64,000 nucleotides of DNA, from NCBI RefSeq assembly GCF_001012825.1, contig NZ_LCZJ02000018.1:425122-489121 (forward strand), read 5' to 3'. The notes under the pieces were generated by a model. That model searched no databases, was not told the DNA's origin, and worked only from the letters and a program-made list of their open reading frames with translations. The DNA comes from Paenibacillus etheri (GTDB taxonomy: Bacteria; Bacillota; Bacilli; Paenibacillales; Paenibacillaceae). Of this stretch, positions 8,742 through 16,460 are shown piece after piece; position 1 is the first letter of the stretch, and each line of letters begins with the position of its first letter. Both the position numbers and the translations under genes were made by a program.

Positions 8742-10196
8742 ATGAATATCTTATTCGATTCCGCTAATGTGGCGGATACTATTGTCTATTTAGCTTATGA
8801 CGAGGAGTCTTTTCCTTTTAAGCTGGGAGCGCCCCTCAAACAGTGCAGCAGTGTGACTTGGTTACATGCTCGCACTGAGGAAGAGTCTGATGTATTAGCG
8901 GTAGGAATGGGAAAGCGCAAGGATATTACGCTTGAGAGGATTCGCCGAGCAGGTGGAGCTGCTGCTCGTGCAATTCTGAAGGAAGGATGCAGTAGTGCTT
9001 CATTTGTTCGTTTAGCATCCGAGGCTATAAATAGAAATAGGGTTATTTCTGCTGCTGATGAATTACAAGCTTGGATGGAAGGCTGGATTCTTGGCTTGTA
9101 CCGTTTCCAAACTTATCGGGGAACTACCAAGGTGGAAGGCTCTGTTGATTTACAGCTCCAATCGATAGATTGGCCTGAACTGTCATCGATTGAACTGGAT
9201 GCTGTACGGGTTTCTGCACAGATACGCGCTGAAGGAGCGATAGTTGCTCGCGATCTTGTGAATGAGGTGCCAGGAACACTGAACCCTGATCGTTTCGCGG
9301 AATGGATGGCAGAATTTTTCGACCGTGATGATGCTGCTTTGAAAGTTCATAGCTATCGAGGACAGGAGCTTGTGGAGCTTCAGATGAATGGGCTGCTCGC
9401 AGTTGGAGCAGGGAGTAAGCACGCTCCAGCCCTCGTTGAAATTCGTTACGAGAGTAACCCTGAATTACCGATGTTAGCACTGGTAGGTAAAGGTGTAACC
9501 TTTGACTTAGGTGGCATGAATGTGAAGACTGCCAGCGATATCAGCGATGCACGTATGGATATGGGCGGTGCGGCTGCGGTTATTGGGGCTATGGATATAT
9601 TGGTGCGGAATCGGGCTAAAGTAAATGTGACTGCACTCATTCCAGTCGTTGATAATGTACCAGATGCTGAGGCGATGTTGCCTTCGTCTGTTATCCGCTA
9701 CCCTAACGGGCTAACCGTTCAGGTTGCGAATACGGATGGCGAGGGTCGGCTTATTATAGCGGACGCGCTAATCCATGCCGCGAATATCGGTGCAGAACAA
9801 GCTATAGATATCGCTACCCTAACAGGAAATGTAGGTGCGGCGCTGGGGTTAGGCATCGCGGGGATATGGGGCGATGCAGATATAACGCATAGCCTGGTTG
9901 AGATCGGTGAGCGCAACGGAGAACGGTTATGGCCCATGCCGCTAATGGATGAATATGAAGCAGATCTCCGGAGTAATTACGCTGATCTTCGCAATGTGAG
10001 TACTTCCCCTTTTGCAGGTGCGATTATAGCAGCTCTATTTATTCGGCGCTTTGTAGCAGAATCGATGAGCTGGGTTCATATTGATATGGCTGGGACGGTA
10101 CAGTACAAGCAGGATGTGGGGTACTCAGAAGCTGGAGCAACAGGATATGGTGCACGCCTGCTCGCCGATTATGTAATGAAGCAAGTACATCAATAA
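8742..10196 (+). CDS. M17 leucyl aminopeptidase family protein
   Basis: A 484-residue cytosolic metallopeptidase that removes N-terminal residues from short peptides using two divalent metals. The C-terminal catalytic half carries the M17 motifs: the metal/catalytic lysine region VGKGVTFDLGG, the DMGGAAAV aspartate block, and NTDGEGRL, which is close to the M17 signature NTDAEGRL. The N-terminal half is the less conserved macrodomain-like region. It follows the ABC ATPase by 41 nt in the same direction, so its likely job is to trim peptides, perhaps glycopeptides, delivered by that importer. Confidence 0.85.
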   Translation: MNILFDSANVADTIVYLAYDEESFPFKLGAPLKQCSSVTWLHARTEEESDVLAVGMGKRKDITLERIRRAGGAAARAILKEGCSSASFVRLASEAINRNRVISAADELQAWMEGWILGLYRFQTYRGTTKVEGSVDLQLQSIDWPELSSIELDAVRVSAQIRAEGAIVARDLVNEVPGTLNPDRFAEWMAEFFDRDDAALKVHSYRGQELVELQMNGLLAVGAGSKHAPALVEIRYESNPELPMLALVGKGVTFDLGGMNVKTASDISDARMDMGGAAAVIGAMDILVRNRAKVNVTALIPVVDNVPDAEAMLPSSVIRYPNGLTVQVANTDGEGRLIIADALIHAANIGAEQAIDIATLTGNVGAALGLGIAGIWGDADITHSLVEIGERNGERLWPMPLMDEYEADLRSNYADLRNVSTSPFAGAIIAALFIRRFVAESMSWVHIDMAGTVQYKQDVGYSEAGATGYGARLLADYVMKQVHQ

Positions 10197-10220
10197 TAAC
10201 TGGAAGAGTGGTGGAGAGTT

Positions 10221-10913
10221 ATGAGATTGGAAGTCATCGCTACTTGTATGGATGATGCACTGACGGCTGAGGCGAATGGCGCAGATCGCCTTGAGCTCAT
10301 TACTGCCATTACGGAAGGCGGATTAACACCAGGAATTGGATTGGTGGAGCAGGTGGCCAAATCGGTTAGTATTCCTGTCTTTGTTATGGTCCGTCCGCAT
10401 AGTCGATCATTTAACTATTCCAAGTATGATATTTTGACCATGGCTGCAGAGATCAGGCAGATTGCAGCTAGCGGTGCCTCGGGAGTCGTTCTAGGCGCAT
10501 TAACACCGGAAAAAAAGATCGATGAGCGTGCGCTTGAAACATTATTGCCGTTGACAGAAGGCTTACAAGTAACCTTCCATCGTGCTTTTGACGAGCTGGA
10601 GGACCAAATTGCAGGTTTTCAGACGCTTTGTAATTACCCGCAAATCACTCGTATACTTACCTCTGCTGGACCGGGTCCGGCACCTGAAGCCATTCCCGCT
10701 ATGCGCAAGCTAGTAGAGGAATCAAGAGGTAGTTCGATAAGTATATTGGCTGGAAGTGGTTTGAAGCCAGAAGGTATTATATCCTTTATTCAACAGACCG
10801 GAGTCACAGAAGTGCATTTTGGATCGGCTGTTCGTCATGGCAATGACGCTTTGTCGCCAATCGATCCAGTAGCCCTGCGGGCGTTAGCTGAGAATATTCA
10901 TTCTAACGGCTAA
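10221..10913 (+). CDS. cutC: CutC family TIM-barrel protein
   Basis: A 230-residue protein of the CutC family. Conserved blocks are the N-terminal LEVIATCMDDALTAEANGADRLEL, EGGLTPG, VMVRPHSRSF, FHRAFDE and the ILTSAGP strand of the TIM barrel. CutC was named for copper homeostasis, but that role is poorly supported in bacteria and no copper gene is nearby. Here it sits inside a cluster with an aminopeptidase on one side and a ROK sugar kinase and fucosidase on the other, which suggests an enzymatic step on a sugar or glyco-amino acid. Family assignment is strong; function is open. Confidence 0.85.
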   Translation: MRLEVIATCMDDALTAEANGADRLELITAITEGGLTPGIGLVEQVAKSVSIPVFVMVRPHSRSFNYSKYDILTMAAEIRQIAASGASGVVLGALTPEKKIDERALETLLPLTEGLQVTFHRAFDELEDQIAGFQTLCNYPQITRILTSAGPGPAPEAIPAMRKLVEESRGSSISILAGSGLKPEGIISFIQQTGVTEVHFGSAVRHGNDALSPIDPVALRALAENIHSNG

Positions 10914-10940
10914 TAATAGATAGTGAAAAGGTGAATGGTT

Positions 10941-11891
10941 ATGCATAAGGCTGAGAGCTATGTAGTAGGAATTGATTTAGGCGGAACCAAAATTGCCGCA
11001 GCATTATTCGATTCAAAGGGTACCGTGTTGAATCGGGAATTAATGGAGACAGCCGGCGCACGTACCGCTGAAGAGGTGGTGCAGCGAATGATCGGAATGA
11101 TCCGCTCTGTATCTGAAGGACTACCGCTGATTGGGGTCGGACTGGCTTCTCCAGGAGCCGTGAACAGCCAGGATGGAATCGTTATTCACGGTACCAATCT
11201 TCCTGAATGGGACAATGTTCCGCTGAAGCATTGGATGGAATCAGAACTTGGCATAGAAGTGAAAGTGGTAAACGATGCGAACGCTGCGGCTTGGGGAGAG
11301 TATGTAAGAGGAGCCGGCAAAGGCTCGAACAACATGGTGTATGTTACCTTCAGCACAGGAATTGGAGCCGGAATTGTCATGGATGGTGAGCTCCTGCTCG
11401 GCACGAATTCATTTGCAGGAGAGCTCGGCCATAATATTATCGACCCTAACGGAACAGAATGTAGCTGTGGAAGATATGGATGTTGGGAAGTCTTCGCTTC
11501 GGGCACAGCAATTCGGGACATGGCGCTACGAAGTATGGAGAGCAGAACGTCGATGATTACGGAGCTTGCTAGTAGAAGTGGTGAAAAGATTAATTCTCGA
11601 CATGTCTTCGAAGCGATGGCACTAAAAGATCCGGTGGCTGTCGAGGTGATTGAGCGAACGATTCATTATATGGCGATTGGATTAGCCAACGCGATACATA
11701 CGTTTAATCCTGATCGCATTGTAATTGGTGGAGGCGTAAGCAAAGCTGGTGAACTACTGTTTCCGGCGCTTAGAGAGAAAACAGAGGAACTTGTCATGAA
11801 GCCGTATAAAGGAACTTATACTATTGAATCAGCAGGTCTGAGGGATGATGTAGGTCTTATAGGCGCTGCAGCATTATTTCATACCGTCTAG
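10941..11891 (+). CDS. ROK-family sugar kinase
   Basis: A 316-residue cytosolic kinase of the ROK family, without a DNA-binding domain. It shows the ATP phosphate loop GIDLGGTKIA near the N terminus, the catalytic aspartate in NDANAAAWGE, GIGAGIV, and the zinc signature GHNIIDPNGTECSCGRYGCWE-like block (His and three Cys). ROK kinases phosphorylate glucose, GlcNAc, ManNAc, fructose or allose at the 6-position. Next to a fucosidase and an asparaginase, GlcNAc is a sensible guess. ATG 10941 is preferred over ATG 10935, since AAAGGTGA lies immediately upstream at the right distance. Confidence 0.85.
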   Translation: MHKAESYVVGIDLGGTKIAAALFDSKGTVLNRELMETAGARTAEEVVQRMIGMIRSVSEGLPLIGVGLASPGAVNSQDGIVIHGTNLPEWDNVPLKHWMESELGIEVKVVNDANAAAWGEYVRGAGKGSNNMVYVTFSTGIGAGIVMDGELLLGTNSFAGELGHNIIDPNGTECSCGRYGCWEVFASGTAIRDMALRSMESRTSMITELASRSGEKINSRHVFEAMALKDPVAVEVIERTIHYMAIGLANAIHTFNPDRIVIGGGVSKAGELLFPALREKTEELVMKPYKGTYTIESAGLRDDVGLIGAAALFHTV

Positions 11892-11940
11892 ACTATCTGA
11901 ACTATTTATCAAAGCTATGGAAAACGGAGGGACTGAAGAG

Positions 11941-13218
11941 ATGGGTACAAGAGAAGAAAGAACGAGATGGTTCTTGCAGGATAGATTCGGTATGTTCATT
12001 CACTGGGGATTATATTCCATTCCAGCAAGAGGTGAGTGGATACGTGGTAACGAGCGAATGAGTAGAGAGCACTATATGACGTATTTCGATGAATTTGACG
12101 CATCTCGATATGACCCGAAGAAGTGGGCTAGCGCAGCAAAAGCAGCGGGGCAGAAGTATGCGGTTCTTACGACAAAGCACCATGACGGATTCTGCTTGTT
12201 CGATAGTAAGCTAACTGATTTCAAGGCGACTAACACGCCTGCTGGACGTGATCTCGTTCGAGAATATGTAGACGCTTTCCGTGCTGAAGGTATTGCTGTA
12301 GGTCTATATTATTCTATTATTGATTGGCATCATGATGATTACCCTGGATATGGTGATAAAGCACATCCGGATCGGGACAATGAAGCGGCTAAAGACAAGC
12401 CGATTGATTTTGATCGATACTTGGAGTATATGCATGGACAAGTGAAGGAACTATTGACGAATTACGGCAAAATCGACATCATGTGGTTTGACTTCTCCTA
12501 CGACAATATGACCGGCGAAAAATGGAAAGCAACGGAGCTAATCCGTATGATTCGCTCTATCCAGCCGGATATTCTTATCGACAATCGTTTGGGTGGGAAT
12601 ATCCGCGCGGCCGAGCCAGAAGAATATGCTGGAGATTTCTTCTCTCCAGAGCAGATCATCCCTCCTGGCGGCATCGTTGACGTGAATGGTCAATCGATCC
12701 CTTGGGAAGCGTGTATTACGCTAAATGATAACTGGGGTTATCATTCCGAAGATAAAAATTATAAATCAACCCAGCAGGTCATTCGCTCGATGGTCGAATG
12801 TATCAGCAAGAATGGTAATCTGCTCCTTAACATTGGTCCAGATGCCAAAGGTGAAATGACGAGAGAATCACTTGTCATTCTTGATGAAGTTGGCGAGTGG
12901 ATGCGTCTGAATGGTGACAGTATTTATGGCTGCGGCAGCTCCTTGCTTGCTAAGCCAGAATGGGGCCGTTATACGCAAAAGGCTAATAAGTTGTACGCGC
13001 ACGTATATGACCGTGGTATTGGTCCGATCTATTTCCAAGGATTGAAGGGGAAGATTAAGAAAGCTAGATTACTACGAGATGGCACCGAGTTGAAGGTAGA
13101 AGTACCATGGATGGCTGAAGAATATTCGGATGTCAACGGTGGAGCGTTTATTACATTAAAAGGTGCAAAGCTTCCCGACGAGATGGATACGGTTATTGAG
13201 CTGGAGCTTTTTGTATAA
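11941..13218 (+). CDS. GH29 alpha-L-fucosidase
   Basis: A 425-residue glycoside hydrolase family 29 enzyme that would release L-fucose from fucosylated glycans. Motifs: FGMFIHWGLYSIPARGEW near the N terminus, TTKHHDGFCLFDS, and MWFDFSYD, where the aspartate of WFD is the expected nucleophile. It has no signal peptide, so it acts in the cytoplasm and its substrate must be imported. ATG 11941 is chosen over 11917 because GGAGGG lies about 10 nt upstream. It is the last gene of the cluster and is followed by a terminator. No fucose isomerase, kinase or aldolase genes are seen nearby. Confidence 0.88.
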   Translation: MGTREERTRWFLQDRFGMFIHWGLYSIPARGEWIRGNERMSREHYMTYFDEFDASRYDPKKWASAAKAAGQKYAVLTTKHHDGFCLFDSKLTDFKATNTPAGRDLVREYVDAFRAEGIAVGLYYSIIDWHHDDYPGYGDKAHPDRDNEAAKDKPIDFDRYLEYMHGQVKELLTNYGKIDIMWFDFSYDNMTGEKWKATELIRMIRSIQPDILIDNRLGGNIRAAEPEEYAGDFFSPEQIIPPGGIVDVNGQSIPWEACITLNDNWGYHSEDKNYKSTQQVIRSMVECISKNGNLLLNIGPDAKGEMTRESLVILDEVGEWMRLNGDSIYGCGSSLLAKPEWGRYTQKANKLYAHVYDRGIGPIYFQGLKGKIKKARLLRDGTELKVEVPWMAEEYSDVNGGAFITLKGAKLPDEMDTVIELELFV

Positions 13219-13248
13219 TTGTTATTAATTTATATGATCTCTCACGAG

Positions 13249-13290
13249 AACAGATCCTAGGGCCCTTGACCTTAGGATCTGTTTCATTTT
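13249..13290 (+). terminator. terminator after the fucosidase gene
   Basis: Perfect 11-bp stem AACAGATCCTA (13249-13259) with its complement at 13273-13283, followed by a T-rich tail. It closes the 12.5-kb plus-strand cluster before the convergent minus-strand gene. Confidence 0.8.
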
Positions 13291-13301
13291 TACTGAAAAT
13301 A

Positions 13302-14297
13302 TTAAATTCTGGCCTTGCGGAAGCCTTCATATATATTGAGAACCGCAACTAAAATCAGGCAAGCAATTCCCCCACCTACTAACCCCGTTTCAAATTGATT
13401 AGCTGAAGTGGTTAATAAATTAGACATGTAGTTAATGAATTCTTGGTTAAATACATTCGGATTTATAAGGATAATAGCGAATACAATAAGCACTAAAAGC
13501 TCGAGGCCCGTATTACATAATGCTAATTCTCTAGTCCATTGTCTCTTGATCAATTTATATATAGTTAATGCGACTTCTAATCCGATCACAATAAAAATAA
13601 TAGGCCAATAATCAAGTAACACATGCTGATTAAAAACTGGGGCTACGAAGTTATGTGCGCCTTCCCCCCCTCTATAGACTCTAATCAGGTGTTCAGCATT
13701 AAAATAAACAGTAGCCCAAATGGCGATCCACAGTAAACTTCCGAACACTTCGAAGCTTGTAATTGCTTTTTTCTTATGGACAAGCGCGATATCCTTCAAA
13801 TCATCAGGAGTCCATTTCCTTAATTTTGTAGTAAGTGGATGACCTTCTTTTCCTTTATCTGCTCGTTCGATAATGGCGAATACAACAGTTATCCAAAAAA
13901 AGACTTGGATTCCTACTTCAAGGAAGGTTCCAATTCCTGTACTTATAACTGCAGTAACAATATCCGCAACTGTTTTATCGCCGCTATAGCCAATCAAGTA
14001 ATCAGCAACCAGAGCGATTAAAGAAACAACTACAGCGATCGGTATAATCATTTTTAATAACGTAACATATAAATCGAAATAACGTGGGCCGATGAGATAC
14101 ATGGGCTGATCGCGATACTCACTTGCTAAAATAGCGGGATTGCCCAATTTTGTAAGGACGGCTTTTACCTCTTTTTCGTCATAATCATCCGGTAACATAT
14201 CCTCGATGGTTGATCGTAATTCTAATGCGATGTCTTCCCGATTTTGTTCCGGTAACCTCCGAGTAACTTCATAAATGTAATTCTCAATCAGCTTCAT
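13302..14297 (-). CDS. HAAS-domain (permease-prefix type) membrane protein
   Basis: A 331-residue protein with an N-terminal helical domain of the HAAS/DUF1700 kind (about 1-65; IENYIYEVTRRLPEQNREDIALELRS, KLGNPAILASEYRDQP), then at least five hydrophobic segments alternating with charged loops. Such proteins are typically encoded beside a PadR regulator and are thought to sense or respond to membrane or cell-envelope state; no enzymatic activity is implied. It overlaps the 3' end of the PadR gene, so the two are one operon. ATG 14297 is preferred to 14303 because the GGGGAGG site is 6 nt away rather than directly adjacent. Confidence 0.7.
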   Translation of the reverse strand: MKLIENYIYEVTRRLPEQNREDIALELRSTIEDMLPDDYDEKEVKAVLTKLGNPAILASEYRDQPMYLIGPRYFDLYVTLLKMIIPIAVVVSLIALVADYLIGYSGDKTVADIVTAVISTGIGTFLEVGIQVFFWITVVFAIIERADKGKEGHPLTTKLRKWTPDDLKDIALVHKKKAITSFEVFGSLLWIAIWATVYFNAEHLIRVYRGGEGAHNFVAPVFNQHVLLDYWPIIFIVIGLEVALTIYKLIKRQWTRELALCNTGLELLVLIVFAIILINPNVFNQEFINYMSNLLTTSANQFETGLVGGGIACLILVAVLNIYEGFRKARI

Positions 14298-14631
14298 GGT
14301 CATCCTCCCCTTGTAATAGGCCGTAGAGTTCTTTCGAATTCTTAAGCCATTCTTCCTTTAGCTGTAAAAAAATTTCTACGCCATAGTCACTTAGAACATA
14401 ATACTTACGGGGTCTGCTCTCGGATGTGTCCCAGCTGCTTGTCACTAATTCCTGTTTCTCTAATCGGCGAAGTAATGGATATAGGGTGCTTTGATCAATG
14501 GTGATGCTGGAATCCTCCAATAATTGAACGAGCGAGTATCCATATTGGGGTGTTCGTAATTGACTTAAAACAGCTAGCGTTAACGTACCTCTTCTAAGCT
14601 CTGTAATTAAGGAGTTTAATAAAGTACTCAT
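14284..14631 (-). CDS. PadR-family transcriptional regulator
   Basis: A 115-residue winged-helix regulator. Family features: LRRGTLTLAVLSQLRTPQYGYSLVQLLE, LYPLLRRLEKQELV, and the wing segment SRPRKYYVLSDYG. It is translated just before the HAAS membrane protein and overlaps it by 14 nt. PadR proteins usually repress their own operon; strong inverted repeats at 14651-14699 and 14756-14810 lie directly upstream and are the expected binding sites. Confidence 0.88.
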   Translation of the reverse strand: MSTLLNSLITELRRGTLTLAVLSQLRTPQYGYSLVQLLEDSSITIDQSTLYPLLRRLEKQELVTSSWDTSESRPRKYYVLSDYGVEIFLQLKEEWLKNSKELYGLLQGEDDHEAD

Positions 14632-14650
14632 TCACCCACCTCATTGTTTT

Positions 14651-14699
14651 AAAAATATATGAAATTATAAGTTTCTCTTATAAATTTTCATATATTTTT
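14651..14699. promoter_or_regulatory. large inverted repeat upstream of padR
   Basis: Arms AAAAATATATGAAA-TTATAAG (14651-14671) and its near-perfect complement (14677-14699, two extra bases), separated by 5 nt. The AT-rich arms begin 19 bp upstream of the PadR start codon. Candidate PadR operator and promoter region. Confidence 0.5.
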
Positions 14700-14755
14700 C
14701 GTTTAAACGCTTGCCGTCCTGGAAGGACGCCGAAGACGTTTTACTTGCTGTGTGT

Positions 14756-14810
14756 CATACAGTATGTGTTTTATACTATGTATCATACACTATTGTTGAT
14801 ACAGTATCAA
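14756..14810. promoter_or_regulatory. cluster of three ATAC/GTAT palindromes
   Basis: Three palindromes share the ATAC...GTAT core: CATACAGTATG (14756-14766), ATACTATGTAT (14773-14783) and the 15-bp TTGATACAGTATCAA (14796-14810). They lie between the PadR gene and the divergent APH-like gene at 14893 and could serve either promoter. Confidence 0.45.
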
Positions 14811-14892
14811 TTGAAATAAAATAATCTTCTAGGAAAAAACAAGAAAATTTTACTAATCGATCAAAATGAGATAAGAGGGAGGGCAAATTGAA

Positions 14893-15801
14893 ATGAATCC
14901 ATTCTATAGTGATATCCCGGGCGCCACTACATGGGAAGTTGTCGAGCCTGTTCTTAAGGGTTGGTCAAAGGATAAGAAATACTACATAAAGACCATTAGT
15001 GGCAGCGAACTTTTGCTGAGAACTTCGGAAATATCCCAATATGATCAGAAGAAACGGGAATATGAAGCTATCCTGCTGCTGGATGATCAAGATATTTTGA
15101 TGTCGAGACCGCTTCAGTTTGGGATATGCAATGGTGGTCAGACAGTGTATTCCTTATTGACTTGGATTGAAGGGGAGGATGCGGAAAAGATTATCCCTAT
15201 GTTAAGTTCTGAAGAGCAATATCAACGGGGTGTGACAGCGGGACAGTACTTAAAATCTATGCATCAAATGCCTGCGAGGAAAGATCAAGTGCCGTGGGCT
15301 GATTATTATAATGGTAAGATCGATAAGTACATTACCAACTATAAAACATGTGGCCTACTTCTAAAGGGAGCAGATAAAGTCATTCAATATATTGAAGCCA
15401 ATCGATACCTATTAGCAAACCGTCCTCAAACTTTTCAACATGGTGATTATCATGTAGGGAATATGATCGTTACAAAATCTGGTGATCTGGGAATTATTGA
15501 TTTCAACAGGTTTGATTATGGTGATCCTTGGGAGGAATTTAATCGGATAACTTGGTGTGCATTTATGAGTCCAGCGTTCGCCTCGGGTCGTATTCATGGA
15601 TATTTTAATAATGACGTTCCGGATTTGTTCTTAAGATTGATGGCTTTATACATTGCTAGCAACCAGTTATCAAGCATTCATTGGGCGATTTCCTTTGGGG
15701 AAGAGGAAGCTGCTAATATGTTGAGCAGAGCGGAGAAAGTTCTGGAGTGGTATGATGATTTTCGAACCTATATTCCGAAGTGGTATTGGGCAAGCAAGTA
15801 G
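14893..15801 (+). CDS. aminoglycoside phosphotransferase (APH)-fold kinase
   Basis: A 302-residue small-molecule kinase of the APH/choline-kinase fold. The catalytic loop is HGDYHVGNMIV (Asp as base, Asn for metal) and the metal-binding segment is IIDFNRFDYGDPWEEF. The N-terminal lobe resembles the family but is divergent. GGGAGGG lies about 10 nt before the ATG. Families with this fold phosphorylate aminoglycosides, macrolides, sugars or homoserine; sequence alone does not say which. It is monocistronic, divergent from padR. Confidence 0.8.
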   Translation: MNPFYSDIPGATTWEVVEPVLKGWSKDKKYYIKTISGSELLLRTSEISQYDQKKREYEAILLLDDQDILMSRPLQFGICNGGQTVYSLLTWIEGEDAEKIIPMLSSEEQYQRGVTAGQYLKSMHQMPARKDQVPWADYYNGKIDKYITNYKTCGLLLKGADKVIQYIEANRYLLANRPQTFQHGDYHVGNMIVTKSGDLGIIDFNRFDYGDPWEEFNRITWCAFMSPAFASGRIHGYFNNDVPDLFLRLMALYIASNQLSSIHWAISFGEEEAANMLSRAEKVLEWYDDFRTYIPKWYWASK

Positions 15802-15815
15802 GATTCCTACTGTGC

Positions 15816-15844
15816 TTGACTTGTTCTCAGTTTACTAGTATACT
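15816..15844 (+). promoter_or_regulatory. marR promoter with overlapping operator
   Basis: TTGACT (15816-15821), a 17-bp spacer, and TATACT (15839-15844). The near-palindrome AGTTTACTAGTATACT (15829-15844) covers the -10 box. Its exact reverse complement lies upstream of the dioxygenase gene, so it is very probably the MarR operator. Confidence 0.7.
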
Positions 15845-15896
15845 CATATTAAGAAATCAAATAAATACAAAATAAACAAACGATGGACGTGACCAA

Positions 15897-16364
15897 ATGA
15901 GAAACAATGGATTCACTGAGGAGAACCAACTAAGCTTATTGATCTGGTTACGGCTAGTAAGGGTATATGAGAATAGTAACGATCTTTCCAATGAGTTCTT
16001 GAAACAATTTGACTTGAGCGTCAATCAGTTCGATACATTGGTACAAATATTAATACATCAGCCTGTATCACAGATGGAAATTGCAGAACACCTAACCATT
16101 ACCAAAGGCGGAGTATCGCATATGTTAGGCCGATTAGAAAAAGAAGAATTAATTGAACGCAAACAGGATTGGAAAGTGAAGTACATTACTTTAACGGAAA
16201 AGGGTCAAACACTTATTGAGAAAGTACTTCCTTTGCAATCGGACTTCCAGGCTTCGTTATTCGATCCTTTGACTGACGAGGAGAAGAAAGTATTCTACAA
16301 CATGCTTAAGAAGATTCATCGGCATAGTCAAGATGTGAATCGACTCCCACGAGGTGTTCAGTAG
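15897..16364 (+). CDS. MarR-family regulator (MhqR/quinone-sensing type)
   Basis: A 155-residue winged-helix repressor. Core motif: VSQMEIAEHLTITKGGVSHMLGRLEKEELIERKQDW, covering helices 3-4 and the start of the wing. It precedes a dioxygenase, a luciferase-like flavin oxidoreductase and an FMN reductase, a set resembling the Bacillus MhqR regulon for quinones and catechols. The same 16-bp operator is found at its own promoter and at the dioxygenase promoter, indicating autoregulation and control of the operon. No obvious redox-sensing cysteine is seen, so ligand-induced release is more likely than thiol sensing. Confidence 0.82.
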   Translation: MRNNGFTEENQLSLLIWLRLVRVYENSNDLSNEFLKQFDLSVNQFDTLVQILIHQPVSQMEIAEHLTITKGGVSHMLGRLEKEELIERKQDWKVKYITLTEKGQTLIEKVLPLQSDFQASLFDPLTDEEKKVFYNMLKKIHRHSQDVNRLPRGVQ

Positions 16365-16371
16365 GGATGAC

Positions 16372-16403
16372 AAGCTTTATTAATCATAAAGCTTACTTTT
16401 TTT
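16372..16403 (+). terminator. terminator after marR
   Basis: Stem AAGCTTTAT (16372-16380) with ATAAAGCTT (16386-16394), a 5-nt loop, and a run of seven T at 16397-16403. It separates marR from the dioxygenase operon, which therefore needs its own promoter. Confidence 0.75.
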
Positions 16404-16409
16404 CTCATC

Positions 16410-16425
16410 AGTATACTAGTAAACT
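16410..16425 (+). promoter_or_regulatory. second MarR operator, upstream of the dioxygenase operon
   Basis: AGTATACTAGTAAACT is the exact reverse complement of the site at 15829-15844. It sits between the marR terminator and the dioxygenase start and contains a TATACT that could serve as the -10 box. Recurrence of a 16-bp sequence at both promoters is strong evidence of a shared regulator. Confidence 0.75.
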
Positions 16426-16460
16426 TAAATTCAACACAACTTATTTAGGAGGTTTTTAAA

